Shown in pieces: positions 8,911 through 16,560 of a DNA stretch of 64,000 nt (its first letter is position 1; each line of letters starts with the position of its first letter). The notes beneath the pieces were generated by a model that worked only from the letters and a program-made list of their open reading frames with translations, searched no databases and had not been told where the DNA came from. Source of the DNA: Bradyrhizobium sp. NFR13 (lineage in GTDB: Bacteria; Pseudomonadota; Alphaproteobacteria; Rhizobiales; Xanthobacteraceae); the NCBI RefSeq assembly GCF_900114605.1, contig NZ_FOTP01000005.1, positions 124,001 through 188,000 on the forward strand, given 5' to 3'. The position numbers and the translations under genes are program-made.

Positions 8911-8937
8911 AAATGCCCGGCTCTTTGCCGGGCATTT
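8911..8937. terminator. Bidirectional intrinsic terminator
   Basis: AAATGCCCGGC / GCCGGGCATTT form an 11-base perfect stem with a TCTTT loop, between convergent genes (MetE-like ending at 8888, ugd ending at 8965). It can end transcription from both sides. Confidence 0.85.
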
Positions 8938-8964
8938 GCATTTCGGTCTCCTGACGATGAACGC

Positions 8965-10275
8965 TCAGGCCTTGCCGCGCCCCACGCTTTCATAGGTAAA
9001 GCCGGCTTTCAGCATCTCTTCCGGACGATAGATATTGCGCAGGTCGACGATGACCGGCTGCTTCATCTTCTGCTTCAGTTGCGTGAGATCGAGCGCGCGG
9101 AATTGCTCCCACTCGGTCACGATCACCAGCGCGTCGGCCCCGGTTGCGCAGGCATAGGCATCGTCGCAATAGATGATATCTGGCAGTTCGTGTTTGGCCT
9201 GTTCCATGCCGACGGGGTCATAGGCTTGCACGGTCGCGCCGAGATCCTGAAGCGCGGTGATCAAGGGGATCGACGGCGCCTCGCGCATGTCGTCCGTGTT
9301 CGGCTTGAACGTCAGCCCGAGTACGCCGACGGTCTTGCCGCGCAGATTGCCACCGAGCGCGTGCTGGACTTTGCGGGCCATGGCGCGCTTGCGGTTATCG
9401 TTGACGGTGAGGACCGCCTCAACGATCCGCAGCGGCGCTTCATAGTCCTGGCCGGTCTTGACCAATGCGCGGGTGTCCTTCGGAAAACACGAGCCACCGA
9501 AGCCGGGACCGGCATGCAGGAACTTCGCGCCGATGCGGTTATCGAGGCCGATGCCACGCGCGACGTCCTGCACATCCGCGCCAGTCCGCTCGGCCAGATC
9601 GGCGATTTCGTTGATGAAGGTGATCTTGGTAGCGAGAAATGCATTGGCGGCATATTTGATCAGCTCGGCCGTGCGCCGGCCCGTATACATGATCGGCGCC
9701 TGATTGAGATAAAGCGGACGATAGATTTCCGAGATGACTGTGCGTGCGCGTTCGTCGTCGGTACCGACAACGATGCGGTCGGGATGCTTGAAATCGCGGA
9801 TCGCGGCGCCCTCACGCAGGAATTCCGGATTTGAGGCCACGGCCACGTCGGCCTCGGGATTGGCTTCCCTGATGATGCGTTCCACATCGTCGCCGGTGCC
9901 GACGGGCACGGTCGACTTGGTGATCACCACGGTGAAGTCGCGCAGGTTGGCGGCGATCTCGCGTGCGGCAGCGTGGACGTAGCTGAGATCGGCGTGGCCA
10001 TCGCCACGGCGGGACGGGGTTCCGACCGCGATGAACACAGCGTCGGCGGCCTTCACGGCTTCGCTGAGATCAAGACTGAAGCCAAGCCGGCCGCTTTTCA
10101 CGTTGCTGGCCACCAGCGCGTCGAGGCCGGGCTCGAAGATCGGGATTTCGCCCCGCAGCAGGGCGTCGATTTTGCTGCTGTCCTTGTCCACGCAGGTCAC
10201 ATGGTGGCCGAAATCAGCGAAGCAGGCGCCGGACACAAGGCCGACGTAACCGGTGCCGATCATCGCAATGCGCAT
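8965..10275 (-). CDS. ugd: UDP-glucose 6-dehydrogenase
   Basis: A 436-residue enzyme that oxidises UDP-glucose to UDP-glucuronate with two NAD+. The N-terminal Rossmann motif is GTGYVGLVSG (residues 7-16), the catalytic cysteine lies in FGGSCFPKDT (about residue 260), and the C-terminal UDP-binding domain (GVLGLTFKPNTDDMREAPS) is complete. UDP-glucuronate feeds capsule, exopolysaccharide and LPS core. A UDP-glucuronate 4-epimerase lies 20 kb away in this window, giving a possible route to UDP-galacturonate. Monocistronic between convergent and divergent neighbours. Confidence 0.93.
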   Translation of the reverse strand: MRIAMIGTGYVGLVSGACFADFGHHVTCVDKDSSKIDALLRGEIPIFEPGLDALVASNVKSGRLGFSLDLSEAVKAADAVFIAVGTPSRRGDGHADLSYVHAAAREIAANLRDFTVVITKSTVPVGTGDDVERIIREANPEADVAVASNPEFLREGAAIRDFKHPDRIVVGTDDERARTVISEIYRPLYLNQAPIMYTGRRTAELIKYAANAFLATKITFINEIADLAERTGADVQDVARGIGLDNRIGAKFLHAGPGFGGSCFPKDTRALVKTGQDYEAPLRIVEAVLTVNDNRKRAMARKVQHALGGNLRGKTVGVLGLTFKPNTDDMREAPSIPLITALQDLGATVQAYDPVGMEQAKHELPDIIYCDDAYACATGADALVIVTEWEQFRALDLTQLKQKMKQPVIVDLRNIYRPEEMLKAGFTYESVGRGKA

Positions 10276-10383
10276 GGAGAAAGCCCGTTTTGAGTGGTCG
10301 AAAGGCGAGAATTTGAAGCTGCCGTAATCCTAGCAGAAGCGCGCGACTTTCACACGACGGCAGGATCGAAGGGGCATTTCATC

Positions 10384-10431
10384 GGTGGGCAGATTGTGCT
10401 AGAGAGTGGGCCGACGATAATTCTGCCCACC
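10384..10431. promoter_or_regulatory. Triple GTGGGC element, probable operator
   Basis: A perfect 10-base inverted repeat, GGTGGGCAGA (10384-10393) and TCTGCCCACC (10422-10431), flanks a third GTGGGC (10406-10411). The three copies of GTGGGC are about 20 bases apart, two helical turns, the last inverted. The element ends 19 bases before the ATG of the HTH-containing gene at 10451. It is in the right place for an autoregulatory operator or a leader hairpin. Which of these it is cannot be told from sequence alone. Confidence 0.45.
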
Positions 10432-10450
10432 TTTGATCATATCCCCACAC

Positions 10451-11806
10451 ATGAAGAACGATCAGATCCTCGGAATCATCTCCGATTTCTGCCGCCAGGC
10501 GGAGATGGCGGAGTCGACCTTCGGTCGCCGGGCCGTCAATGACGGTAAGCTGGTCAACCGCCTGCGCGAGGGCAAGCGCATTACCATCGACACGCTGGAG
10601 CGGATCCAGGCCTTCATCGCCCAGTCGATGCCGGAGGGCGTGCCGCCGCCGCGCGGGCTGGAACCGCCGATCGAGCGTCGCGATCCGCGCAGCAATTTCC
10701 GCTTCTTCGAGAACCGGCAGAAATACCTGCTGTTCGTCCATACATGCTCGGAAAAACGGGTGATCGCCGACCGCGTCGGACTCGAATTGGCCAGCATCCA
10801 TCCGCGTCCGCCAGCGCTGCGGGTGTTCGATGCGGGCGTCGGTGACGGCACGGTGCTGGCGCGCGTGATGCGCTCGATGCACGGCCGTTTTCCGCATATG
10901 CCGTTCTATATCGCCGGCAAGGAGCTCAGCCTTGAGGACGTTCGGCTGACCCTCGACAAGGTGCCGGATCGGCTGTTCGAACATCCCGCCACGGTCTTCG
11001 TCCTGACCAACATGCACTATGCCGAGGCGCCCACGCTCACCCCGGCATCGCCGGCTGCTGCCGCCGCCATGATCTGGCATGAGGTTCCCCTGCGCGGCGC
11101 GTCGTCCGGCGAATTCGCCGACCAGATCGCCGGACTTGGAGCTTTTCTTGAGGACAACTGGCGGGCCAGCATCAACCCCAGATCGGGCATGCCGACCTAT
11201 GAACGGCCTGTGGCGCTGGTGGTTTATCGTGAGGATCACCGGTTCCTGCTGGATTCGATTATCCCGCGGGCAGGGCGCACGGAGGCCAATTTCGACCTGA
11301 TTATAGCCTCCCAACCCTATCGGGCGAAGTCTTCGGTGCAATTTCGGGCCAAACGGATCATGGCGCCGCTGGCCCGGGCACTGCGAGCCGGTGGGCGACT
11401 GATCGGTATCCATTCGCATGGGCAGGACCCCGGTATGGAGATCGTCCAAGCCGTCTGGCCCAAAGAAAATCCTTTCGCCGTGAGCCGGCATGAGCTATTG
11501 CGGGCGGTGAAATATGAGCTGGGCTCAGCCGGCCGCGATCTGAACTTCAATGCCTATTCCGACCAGCGGTCGATCTTTCGCTACGCCATGGAGGCGCTGC
11601 CGAATGAGGTGACCGGATCGATCGGAACATCGACGGCTTTTGCAGCATGGAACGCGGCGGTCTACGTGGCTCAAATCGAGGATGACCGTTTGACGGAAGT
11701 GACCCAGAGCGGCCGTTACCTGGATGCCACCCGAGAGGTTCTGCGCAAGCACAACGGTCTCTGGTTTTACGACGAATCCTACGTCATCTCGCGGCGTCGC
11801 GACTGA
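10451..11806 (+). CDS. HTH-like plus SAM-methyltransferase-fold protein of unknown function
   Basis: A protein of about 451 residues that I do not recognise as a named enzyme. Residues ~1-60 resemble a short helix-turn-helix (AEMAESTFGRRAVNDGKLVNRLREGKRITIDTLERI, spread over 13-48). After a Pro/Arg linker, VFDAGVGDGTVLARV (about residue 126) is a class I SAM-binding motif I, GKELS fits the acidic motif II position, and DLIIASQPYR resembles the (D/N/S)PP(Y/F) motif IV of N-methyltransferases, followed by LARALRAGGRLIGI (motif VI-like). It lies 60 bases before metK on the same strand, with ahcY next. An ATG at 10451 is chosen although the ribosome-binding site is poor; a TTG at 10433 is the alternative. 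It could be a SAM-dependent methyltransferase or a SAM-sensing regulator. Confidence 0.75.
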   Translation: MKNDQILGIISDFCRQAEMAESTFGRRAVNDGKLVNRLREGKRITIDTLERIQAFIAQSMPEGVPPPRGLEPPIERRDPRSNFRFFENRQKYLLFVHTCSEKRVIADRVGLELASIHPRPPALRVFDAGVGDGTVLARVMRSMHGRFPHMPFYIAGKELSLEDVRLTLDKVPDRLFEHPATVFVLTNMHYAEAPTLTPASPAAAAAMIWHEVPLRGASSGEFADQIAGLGAFLEDNWRASINPRSGMPTYERPVALVVYREDHRFLLDSIIPRAGRTEANFDLIIASQPYRAKSSVQFRAKRIMAPLARALRAGGRLIGIHSHGQDPGMEIVQAVWPKENPFAVSRHELLRAVKYELGSAGRDLNFNAYSDQRSIFRYAMEALPNEVTGSIGTSTAFAAWNAAVYVAQIEDDRLTEVTQSGRYLDATREVLRKHNGLWFYDESYVISRRRD

Positions 11807-11833
11807 CATTTCCGGAACAATTTGACGAAGGCT

Positions 11834-11849
11834 GCCGGGCTCCGGCGCA
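11834..11849 (+). other. Short hairpin in the metK leader
   Basis: GCCGG-GCT-CCGGC forms a small stem in the 60-base gap before metK, a few bases ahead of the AGAGGA ribosome-binding site (11854-11859). It is too small for a recognised SAM riboswitch and I see no pseudoknot partner. Listed only because metK leaders in alphaproteobacteria are sometimes regulated. Confidence 0.25.
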
Positions 11850-11866
11850 ACCTAGAGGACCAGTTG

Positions 11867-13060
11867 ATGCGCGCGTCTTATCTCTTCACCAGTGAATCGG
11901 TTTCCGAAGGCCATCCCGACAAGGTCTGCGACCGTATCTCCGACGAGATCGTCGATCTGTTCTTCCGCGAAGGCCCGAAGGCGGGCATCGATCCCTGGGA
12001 CATCCGCGCCGCTTGCGAAACCCTCGCGACCACCAACAAGGTCGTGATCGCCGGCGAGACCCGCGGTCCGTCCACCGTCACCAACGACCACATCGAAGCC
12101 GTTGTCCGCAACGCCATCAAGGATATTGGCTACGAGCAGGACGGCTTCCACTGGAAGAACTGCGATATCGAGATCCTGCTGCATCCGCAGTCGGCCGACA
12201 TCGCACAGGGCGTCGATGCCAAGCAGCCGACCAATGCCGAAGAAGGCGCTGGCGACCAGGGCATCATGTTCGGTTATGCCACCAATGAGACGCCCGAGCT
12301 GATGCCGGCGCCGATCTTCTACGCGCACAAGATCCTGCGCCTGATCTCGGAAGCCCGTCATGCCGGTACCGAAAAGGTGCTTGGTCCGGACTCCAAGAGC
12401 CAGGTCACTGTGCAGTACGAAAACGGCAAGCCGGTTGGCGTGCGCGAAATCGTCGTCTCGCATCAGCACCTCGTCGAGGACATGACCTCGAACCAGGTGC
12501 GCGAGCGCGTTGAGCCCTACGTCCGCAAGGCGCTGCCGGACGGCTGGATCACCGACAAGACGATCTGGCACATCAATCCGACCGGCAAGTTCTTCATCGG
12601 CGGTCCCGATGGCGACGCAGGTCTCACCGGCCGCAAGATCATCGTCGACACCTACGGCGGCGCAGCCCCGCATGGCGGCGGCGCATTCTCGGGCAAGGAT
12701 TCCACCAAGGTGGACCGTTCGGCCGCTTACGCTGCACGTTACGTTGCCAAGAACATCGTTGCCGCTGGTCTCGCCGACAAGGCGACGTTGCAGCTCGCTT
12801 ACGCCATCGGCGTGGCGCGCCCGCTGTCGATCTATGTCGACACCCACGGCACCGGCAAGGTCGCCGACGATGCCATCGAGAAGGCCGTTGCTGCTGCGAT
12901 GGATCTGACGCCGCGCGGTATCCGCAAGCATCTCGACCTCAACAAGCCGATCTACGCCCGGACGTCGGCCTATGGTCATTTCGGCCGTACGCCGGATGCC
13001 GATGGCGGCTTCTCCTGGGAGAAGACCGATCTCGTCGATGCGCTGAAGCGCAACGTCTAA
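11867..13060 (+). CDS. metK: S-adenosylmethionine synthetase
   Basis: A 397-residue enzyme making SAM from methionine and ATP. Family motifs are complete: [15 protein letters not shown] at the N-terminus (ATP/methionine site), the [12 protein letters not shown] signature 1 and GGGAFSGKD signature 2 (phosphate loop), plus [14 protein letters not shown]. The ATG at 11867 has AGAGGA seven bases upstream and gives the canonical N-terminus; the longer frame from 11822 is rejected. It sits between the HTH/methyltransferase-like gene and ahcY, so enzymes for SAM formation and S-adenosylhomocysteine removal are neighbours. Confidence 0.97.
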   Translation: MRASYLFTSESVSEGHPDKVCDRISDEIVDLFFREGPKAGIDPWDIRAACETLATTNKVVIAGETRGPSTVTNDHIEAVVRNAIKDIGYEQDGFHWKNCDIEILLHPQSADIAQGVDAKQPTNAEEGAGDQGIMFGYATNETPELMPAPIFYAHKILRLISEARHAGTEKVLGPDSKSQVTVQYENGKPVGVREIVVSHQHLVEDMTSNQVRERVEPYVRKALPDGWITDKTIWHINPTGKFFIGGPDGDAGLTGRKIIVDTYGGAAPHGGGAFSGKDSTKVDRSAAYAARYVAKNIVAAGLADKATLQLAYAIGVARPLSIYVDTHGTGKVADDAIEKAVAAAMDLTPRGIRKHLDLNKPIYARTSAYGHFGRTPDADGGFSWEKTDLVDALKRNV

Positions 13061-13073
13061 CCACAAATTCGTC

Positions 13074-13178
13074 GTTCCGGGGCGTATGCGCATCTTCGCG
13101 CATGCGAACCCGGAACCTAGAAGTGACTATCACATCGAGATTCCGGGTTCACTCGCGAAGGCGCGAGCACGCCGGAAT
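13074..13178. repeat. Two palindromic repeat units between metK and ahcY
   Basis: Unit 1: GTTCCGGG (13074-13081) pairs with CCCGGAAC (13109-13116), with inner ATGCGC/GCGCAT (13086-13091, 13098-13103). Unit 2: ATTCCGG (13140-13146) pairs with CCGGAAT (13172-13178), with inner CTCGCG/CGCGAG (13152-13157, 13162-13167). Both share the outer (A/G)TTCCGGG...CCGGAA arms with a variable GC core, the layout of dispersed palindromic elements in Bradyrhizobium relatives. They would form hairpins in the metK-ahcY message. I see no SAH riboswitch. Confidence 0.7.
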
Positions 13179-13202
13179 GACTCTCTTATCAAGGATTCAA
13201 AC

Positions 13203-14624
13203 ATGACCGCCCCCAACGGTTTCACCGACTACATCGTCAAGGACATCTCGCTCGCCGCTTTCGGCCGCAAGGAACTCTCGCTCGCCGAGACCGAAATGCC
13301 GGGCCTGATGGCCACCCGCGAGGAATACGGCCCGAAGCAGCCACTGAAGGGCGCGCGCATCGCCGGCTCGCTGCACATGACCATTCAGACCGGTGTGCTG
13401 ATCGAGACGCTGAAGGCGCTCGGCGCCGACGTTCGCTGGGTCTCGTGCAACATCTATTCGACCCAGGATCACGCCGCTGCAGCGATCGCCGCTGCCGGCA
13501 TTCCGGTGTTCGCCATCAAGGGCGAAACCCTGACCGAGTACTGGGACTACACCGCAAAGCTGTTCGACTGGCATGGCGGTGGTCATCCGAACATGATCCT
13601 CGACGACGGCGGCGACGCCACCATGTATGTCCATCTTGGCCTGCGTGCCGAGAATGGCGACACGGCGTTCCTGGACAAGCCGGGTTCGGAAGAAGAGGAA
13701 GTGTTCTTCGCGCTGCTGAAGAAGCAGCTCAAGGAAAAGCCGAAGGGCTACTTCAAGGCGATTGCCGAGAGCATCAAGGGCGTCTCGGAAGAAACCACCA
13801 CGGGCGTTCACCGCCTGTACGATATGCAGAAGGCCGGCACGCTGCTGTGGCCCGCGATCAACGTCAACGACTCCGTGACCAAATCGAAGTTCGACAACCT
13901 CTATGGCTGCCGTGAATCGCTGGTGGACGGCATCCGCCGCGGCACCGACGTGATGATGTCGGGCAAGATCGCCATGGTCGCCGGCTTCGGCGACGTCGGC
14001 AAGGGCTCGGCGGCCTCGCTGCGCCAGGCCGGCTGTCGCGTGATGGTCTCGGAAGTCGATCCGATCTGCGCGCTGCAGGCGGCGATGGAAGGCTATGAAG
14101 TCGTGACCATGGAAGACGCCGCGCCACGCGCCGACATCTTTGTCACCGCGACCGGCAACAAGGACATCATCACCATCGAGCACATGCGCGCGATGAAGGA
14201 TCGTGCCATCGTCTGCAACATCGGCCATTTCGACAACGAGATTCAGGTTGGTGCGCTGAAGAACCTGAAGTGGGACAACATCAAGCCGCAGGTCGACGAA
14301 ATCACTTTCGCCGATGGTAAGCGCATGATCCTGCTGTCGGAAGGCCGCCTTGTGAATCTCGGCAATGCGATGGGCCACCCGTCCTTCGTGATGTCGGCGT
14401 CCTTCACCAACCAGACGCTGGCGCAGATCGAGCTTTTCGCCAACAACAAGGACGGCAAGTTCAAGAAGGAAGTCTACGTGCTGCCGAAGTCGCTCGACGA
14501 GAAGGTGGCCATGCTGCATCTCTCGAAGATCGGCGTGAACCTGACGAAGCTGCGCAAGGACCAGGCCGACTATATCGGCGTGAAGCAGGAAGGCCCCTTC
14601 AAGGCGGACCACTACCGCTACTGA
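13203..14624 (+). CDS. ahcY: Adenosylhomocysteinase (SAH hydrolase)
   Basis: A 473-residue enzyme that splits S-adenosylhomocysteine into adenosine and homocysteine, relieving product inhibition of methyltransferases. It has the NAD-binding loop [10 protein letters not shown], the [18 protein letters not shown] insertion of the long bacterial/plant form, the substrate-domain [12 protein letters not shown], and the canonical C-terminus KADHYRY. ATG 13203 follows AAGGA and gives the usual N-terminus; the longer frame begins inside the repeat units and is rejected. It closes the methyl cycle with metK. A terminator follows at 14649. Confidence 0.97.
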   Translation: MTAPNGFTDYIVKDISLAAFGRKELSLAETEMPGLMATREEYGPKQPLKGARIAGSLHMTIQTGVLIETLKALGADVRWVSCNIYSTQDHAAAAIAAAGIPVFAIKGETLTEYWDYTAKLFDWHGGGHPNMILDDGGDATMYVHLGLRAENGDTAFLDKPGSEEEEVFFALLKKQLKEKPKGYFKAIAESIKGVSEETTTGVHRLYDMQKAGTLLWPAINVNDSVTKSKFDNLYGCRESLVDGIRRGTDVMMSGKIAMVAGFGDVGKGSAASLRQAGCRVMVSEVDPICALQAAMEGYEVVTMEDAAPRADIFVTATGNKDIITIEHMRAMKDRAIVCNIGHFDNEIQVGALKNLKWDNIKPQVDEITFADGKRMILLSEGRLVNLGNAMGHPSFVMSASFTNQTLAQIELFANNKDGKFKKEVYVLPKSLDEKVAMLHLSKIGVNLTKLRKDQADYIGVKQEGPFKADHYRY

Positions 14625-14648
14625 GTTCGGCGTGACGAATTGAACGAG

Positions 14649-14677
14649 AAAAGCCCCGGAGCGATCCGGGGCTTTTT
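14649..14677. terminator. Bidirectional intrinsic terminator
   Basis: AAAAGCCCCGGA-GCGA-TCCGGGGCTTTTT, a 12-base perfect stem with A and T runs on either side, between the convergent ends of ahcY (14624) and the LLM-family gene (14679). Confidence 0.9.
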
Positions 14678-14678
14678 G

Positions 14679-15704
14679 CTATTTGAGCATCTCTCGGACC
14701 ATCGGAATGACCTTTGTTCCGTATAGCTCGATACACGTCATCAGCTTCTCGTGTGGCAATGATCCCGCACTGTATTTCAGATCGAAGCGCGAAATGCCGA
14801 GCGTCCTTGCTGTCTTCGCAATCTTCTTTGCGACTGTTTCGGGAGATCCGACATAGAGCGAGCCGTGTTCGGCTTCCTGATCGAATTCGCGGCGCTGCAT
14901 CGGTGGCCAGCCGCGCTCCCTGCCGATGCGGTCGCGCATCGCTTTATAGTCGGACCACAGTTCTTCGCGCGCCTGTTCGTCGGTCGCGGCAACATACCCC
15001 GGCGAGTGCACGCCGATCGGCTTCACCGGCTGTTCAATCTGCGCATAGGCGCGGTGATAGAGATCGACATAGGGTTTGAACCGCTCAGGCTCGCCGCCGA
15101 TAATCGCCAGCATCAGAGGCATGTCATAGCGCACCGCGCGAACGACTGATTCAGGGCTGCCGCCAACGCCAATCCAGGTCATCAGCGTGCCGGCCTCAAT
15201 CGGCGGATAGACGCGCTGATTGGTGAGCGGCGGGCGGGTCGTGCCGCTCCAGGTCACTTCCGGTTCGGATGCCAGTGCTGCAAACAGATCGAGCTTGTCC
15301 TCGAACAGCGTCTCGTACTGATCGAGCTTGAATCCAAACAGTGGGAAGGATTCCGTGAATGAGCCGCGGCCGAGGATGACTTCTGCACGGCCGTTCGATG
15401 CGGCGTCCACCGTTGCGAAACGCTGGAACACGCGGATCGGATCGTCGGAGCTCAGCACGGTCACAGCGGAACCGAGACGAATGCGTTTGGTGCGTGCGGC
15501 GATGGCCGCGAGCACGACTTCGGGCGCCGATACGGCAAAGTCTGCGCGGTGATGCTCGCCGACACCAAAGAAGTCGACGCCGAGCTGATCGGCGAGGACG
15601 GCCTCGTCGATGACATTCCGGATGACTTGTGCATGTGACAGCATTTCGCCGTTCACGCTGCGCGTGACGTCGCCGAATGTATCAAGACCGAGTTCGAGAG
15701 ACAT
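14679..15704 (-). CDS. LLM-class flavin-dependent oxidoreductase (luciferase-like monooxygenase family)
   Basis: A 341-residue protein with the luciferase-like (bacterial luciferase alpha) TIM-barrel pattern: ELGLDTFGD at strand 1, GVDFFGVGEHHRADFAVSAPEVVLAAIAARTKRIRLGSAV, RVFQRFATVDAASNGRAEVILGRGSF, and LMTWIGVGGSPESVVRA. Members use FMNH2 or F420 for mono-oxygenation of organic substrates; nothing here tells the substrate. It is transcribed after the FAH-family gene but a strong terminator lies between them, so it is probably its own unit. Confidence 0.85.
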   Translation of the reverse strand: MSLELGLDTFGDVTRSVNGEMLSHAQVIRNVIDEAVLADQLGVDFFGVGEHHRADFAVSAPEVVLAAIAARTKRIRLGSAVTVLSSDDPIRVFQRFATVDAASNGRAEVILGRGSFTESFPLFGFKLDQYETLFEDKLDLFAALASEPEVTWSGTTRPPLTNQRVYPPIEAGTLMTWIGVGGSPESVVRAVRYDMPLMLAIIGGEPERFKPYVDLYHRAYAQIEQPVKPIGVHSPGYVAATDEQAREELWSDYKAMRDRIGRERGWPPMQRREFDQEAEHGSLYVGSPETVAKKIAKTARTLGISRFDLKYSAGSLPHEKLMTCIELYGTKVIPMVREMLK

Positions 15705-15734
15705 GAGCCGTTTCCTTGACGAGCGCCGAAACGA

Positions 15735-15763
15735 AAAAGGCCGCGCATCATGCGCGGCCTTTT
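15735..15763. terminator. Intrinsic terminator after the FAH-family gene
   Basis: AAAAGGCCGCGCA-TCA-TGCGCGGCCTTTT, a 13-base perfect stem flanked by A and T runs. On the minus strand it follows the FAH-family gene (stop at 15784) and precedes the LLM gene (start 15704), separating their transcription. Confidence 0.88.
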
Positions 15764-15783
15764 GTAATGAAGGCGTGCGGGCC

Positions 15784-16482
15784 TTACTTGGGTGCGGTGA
15801 TTTCGAACTTCAAGGTGCCGATGCCATCGACGCCGCACTCGACCTTGTCGCCCGGCTGCAGCGCCGCGACGCCGGCGGGGGTGCCGGTGAGGATGACGTC
15901 GCCGGCGCCGAGTTCGACCTGCAGCGAAAGCTTCGAAATGATCTCGGCGATGTTCCAGATCATCTCGGACAGGTCACCCTTCTGGCGTTCGGTACCATTC
16001 ACCGAGAGCCAGATCTTGCCCTTGGAGGGATGGTCGACCTTGGATGCCGGGACGAGTGCGCCGGTGGGTGCTGACATGTCGAACGACTTGCCGATTTCCC
16101 AGGGCTGCTCTTTCTTGCGCGAGATGGTCTGCAGATCGCGGCGGGTCAGGTCGACACTGACGCCATAGCCCCAGACGTGGTCGAGCGCCTTTTCCGGCGA
16201 GATGTTCAGGCCGCCGCTCTTCAGTGCCACGAGGAGCTCGACCTCGTGCTGCATGTCCTTGGTCAGCGTCGGGTAGGGGATTTCGCTGCCATTAGGCACG
16301 ATCATGTCGGCATGTTTGGCGAAGAAGAAGGGAGGGTTGCGCTCGTCATTGCCGAGTTCACGGATGTGCTCGAGATAATTGCGGCCCACGCACCAGACAC
16401 GGCGAACCGGGAATTTCGATGTCTCGCCCTGAACGGCGATGGCGGCCTGCGGCGGAGGGGCGATAACGAACGATGCGGTCAT
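15784..16482 (-). CDS. Fumarylacetoacetate hydrolase (FAH) family protein
   Basis: A 232-residue protein of the short FAH type (fumarylpyruvate hydrolase/acylpyruvase, FAHD1-like). It has the opening CVGRNYLEHIRELGN, metal-binding acidic residues in MQHEVELLVAL and GYGVSVDLTRRDLQ, and the C-terminal GAGDVILTGTPAGVAALQPGD. Such enzymes cleave C-C bonds in acylpyruvates at the end of aromatic-acid (gentisate) or tyrosine breakdown, with Mg2+. No ring-cleaving dioxygenase is nearby, so its pathway cannot be set. Confidence 0.87.
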   Translation of the reverse strand: MTASFVIAPPPQAAIAVQGETSKFPVRRVWCVGRNYLEHIRELGNDERNPPFFFAKHADMIVPNGSEIPYPTLTKDMQHEVELLVALKSGGLNISPEKALDHVWGYGVSVDLTRRDLQTISRKKEQPWEIGKSFDMSAPTGALVPASKVDHPSKGKIWLSVNGTERQKGDLSEMIWNIAEIISKLSLQVELGAGDVILTGTPAGVAALQPGDKVECGVDGIGTLKFEITAPK

Positions 16483-16560
16483 GGACGGCTCTCGGGCTGG
16501 TTGTGAAGGCGGGGATCAAAATGGATGCCACGCTTGCGCGGCAGAAAACAGGAGCAAGTC

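Noticed and set aside
11807-11866. SAM riboswitch upstream of metK
   Set aside because: Only 60 bases with one 5-base stem; no core of SAM-I, SAM-II or SAM/SAH aptamers can be made out.
13061-13202. SAH riboswitch upstream of ahcY
   Set aside because: The space is taken up by two dispersed palindromic units; no SAH aptamer core seen.
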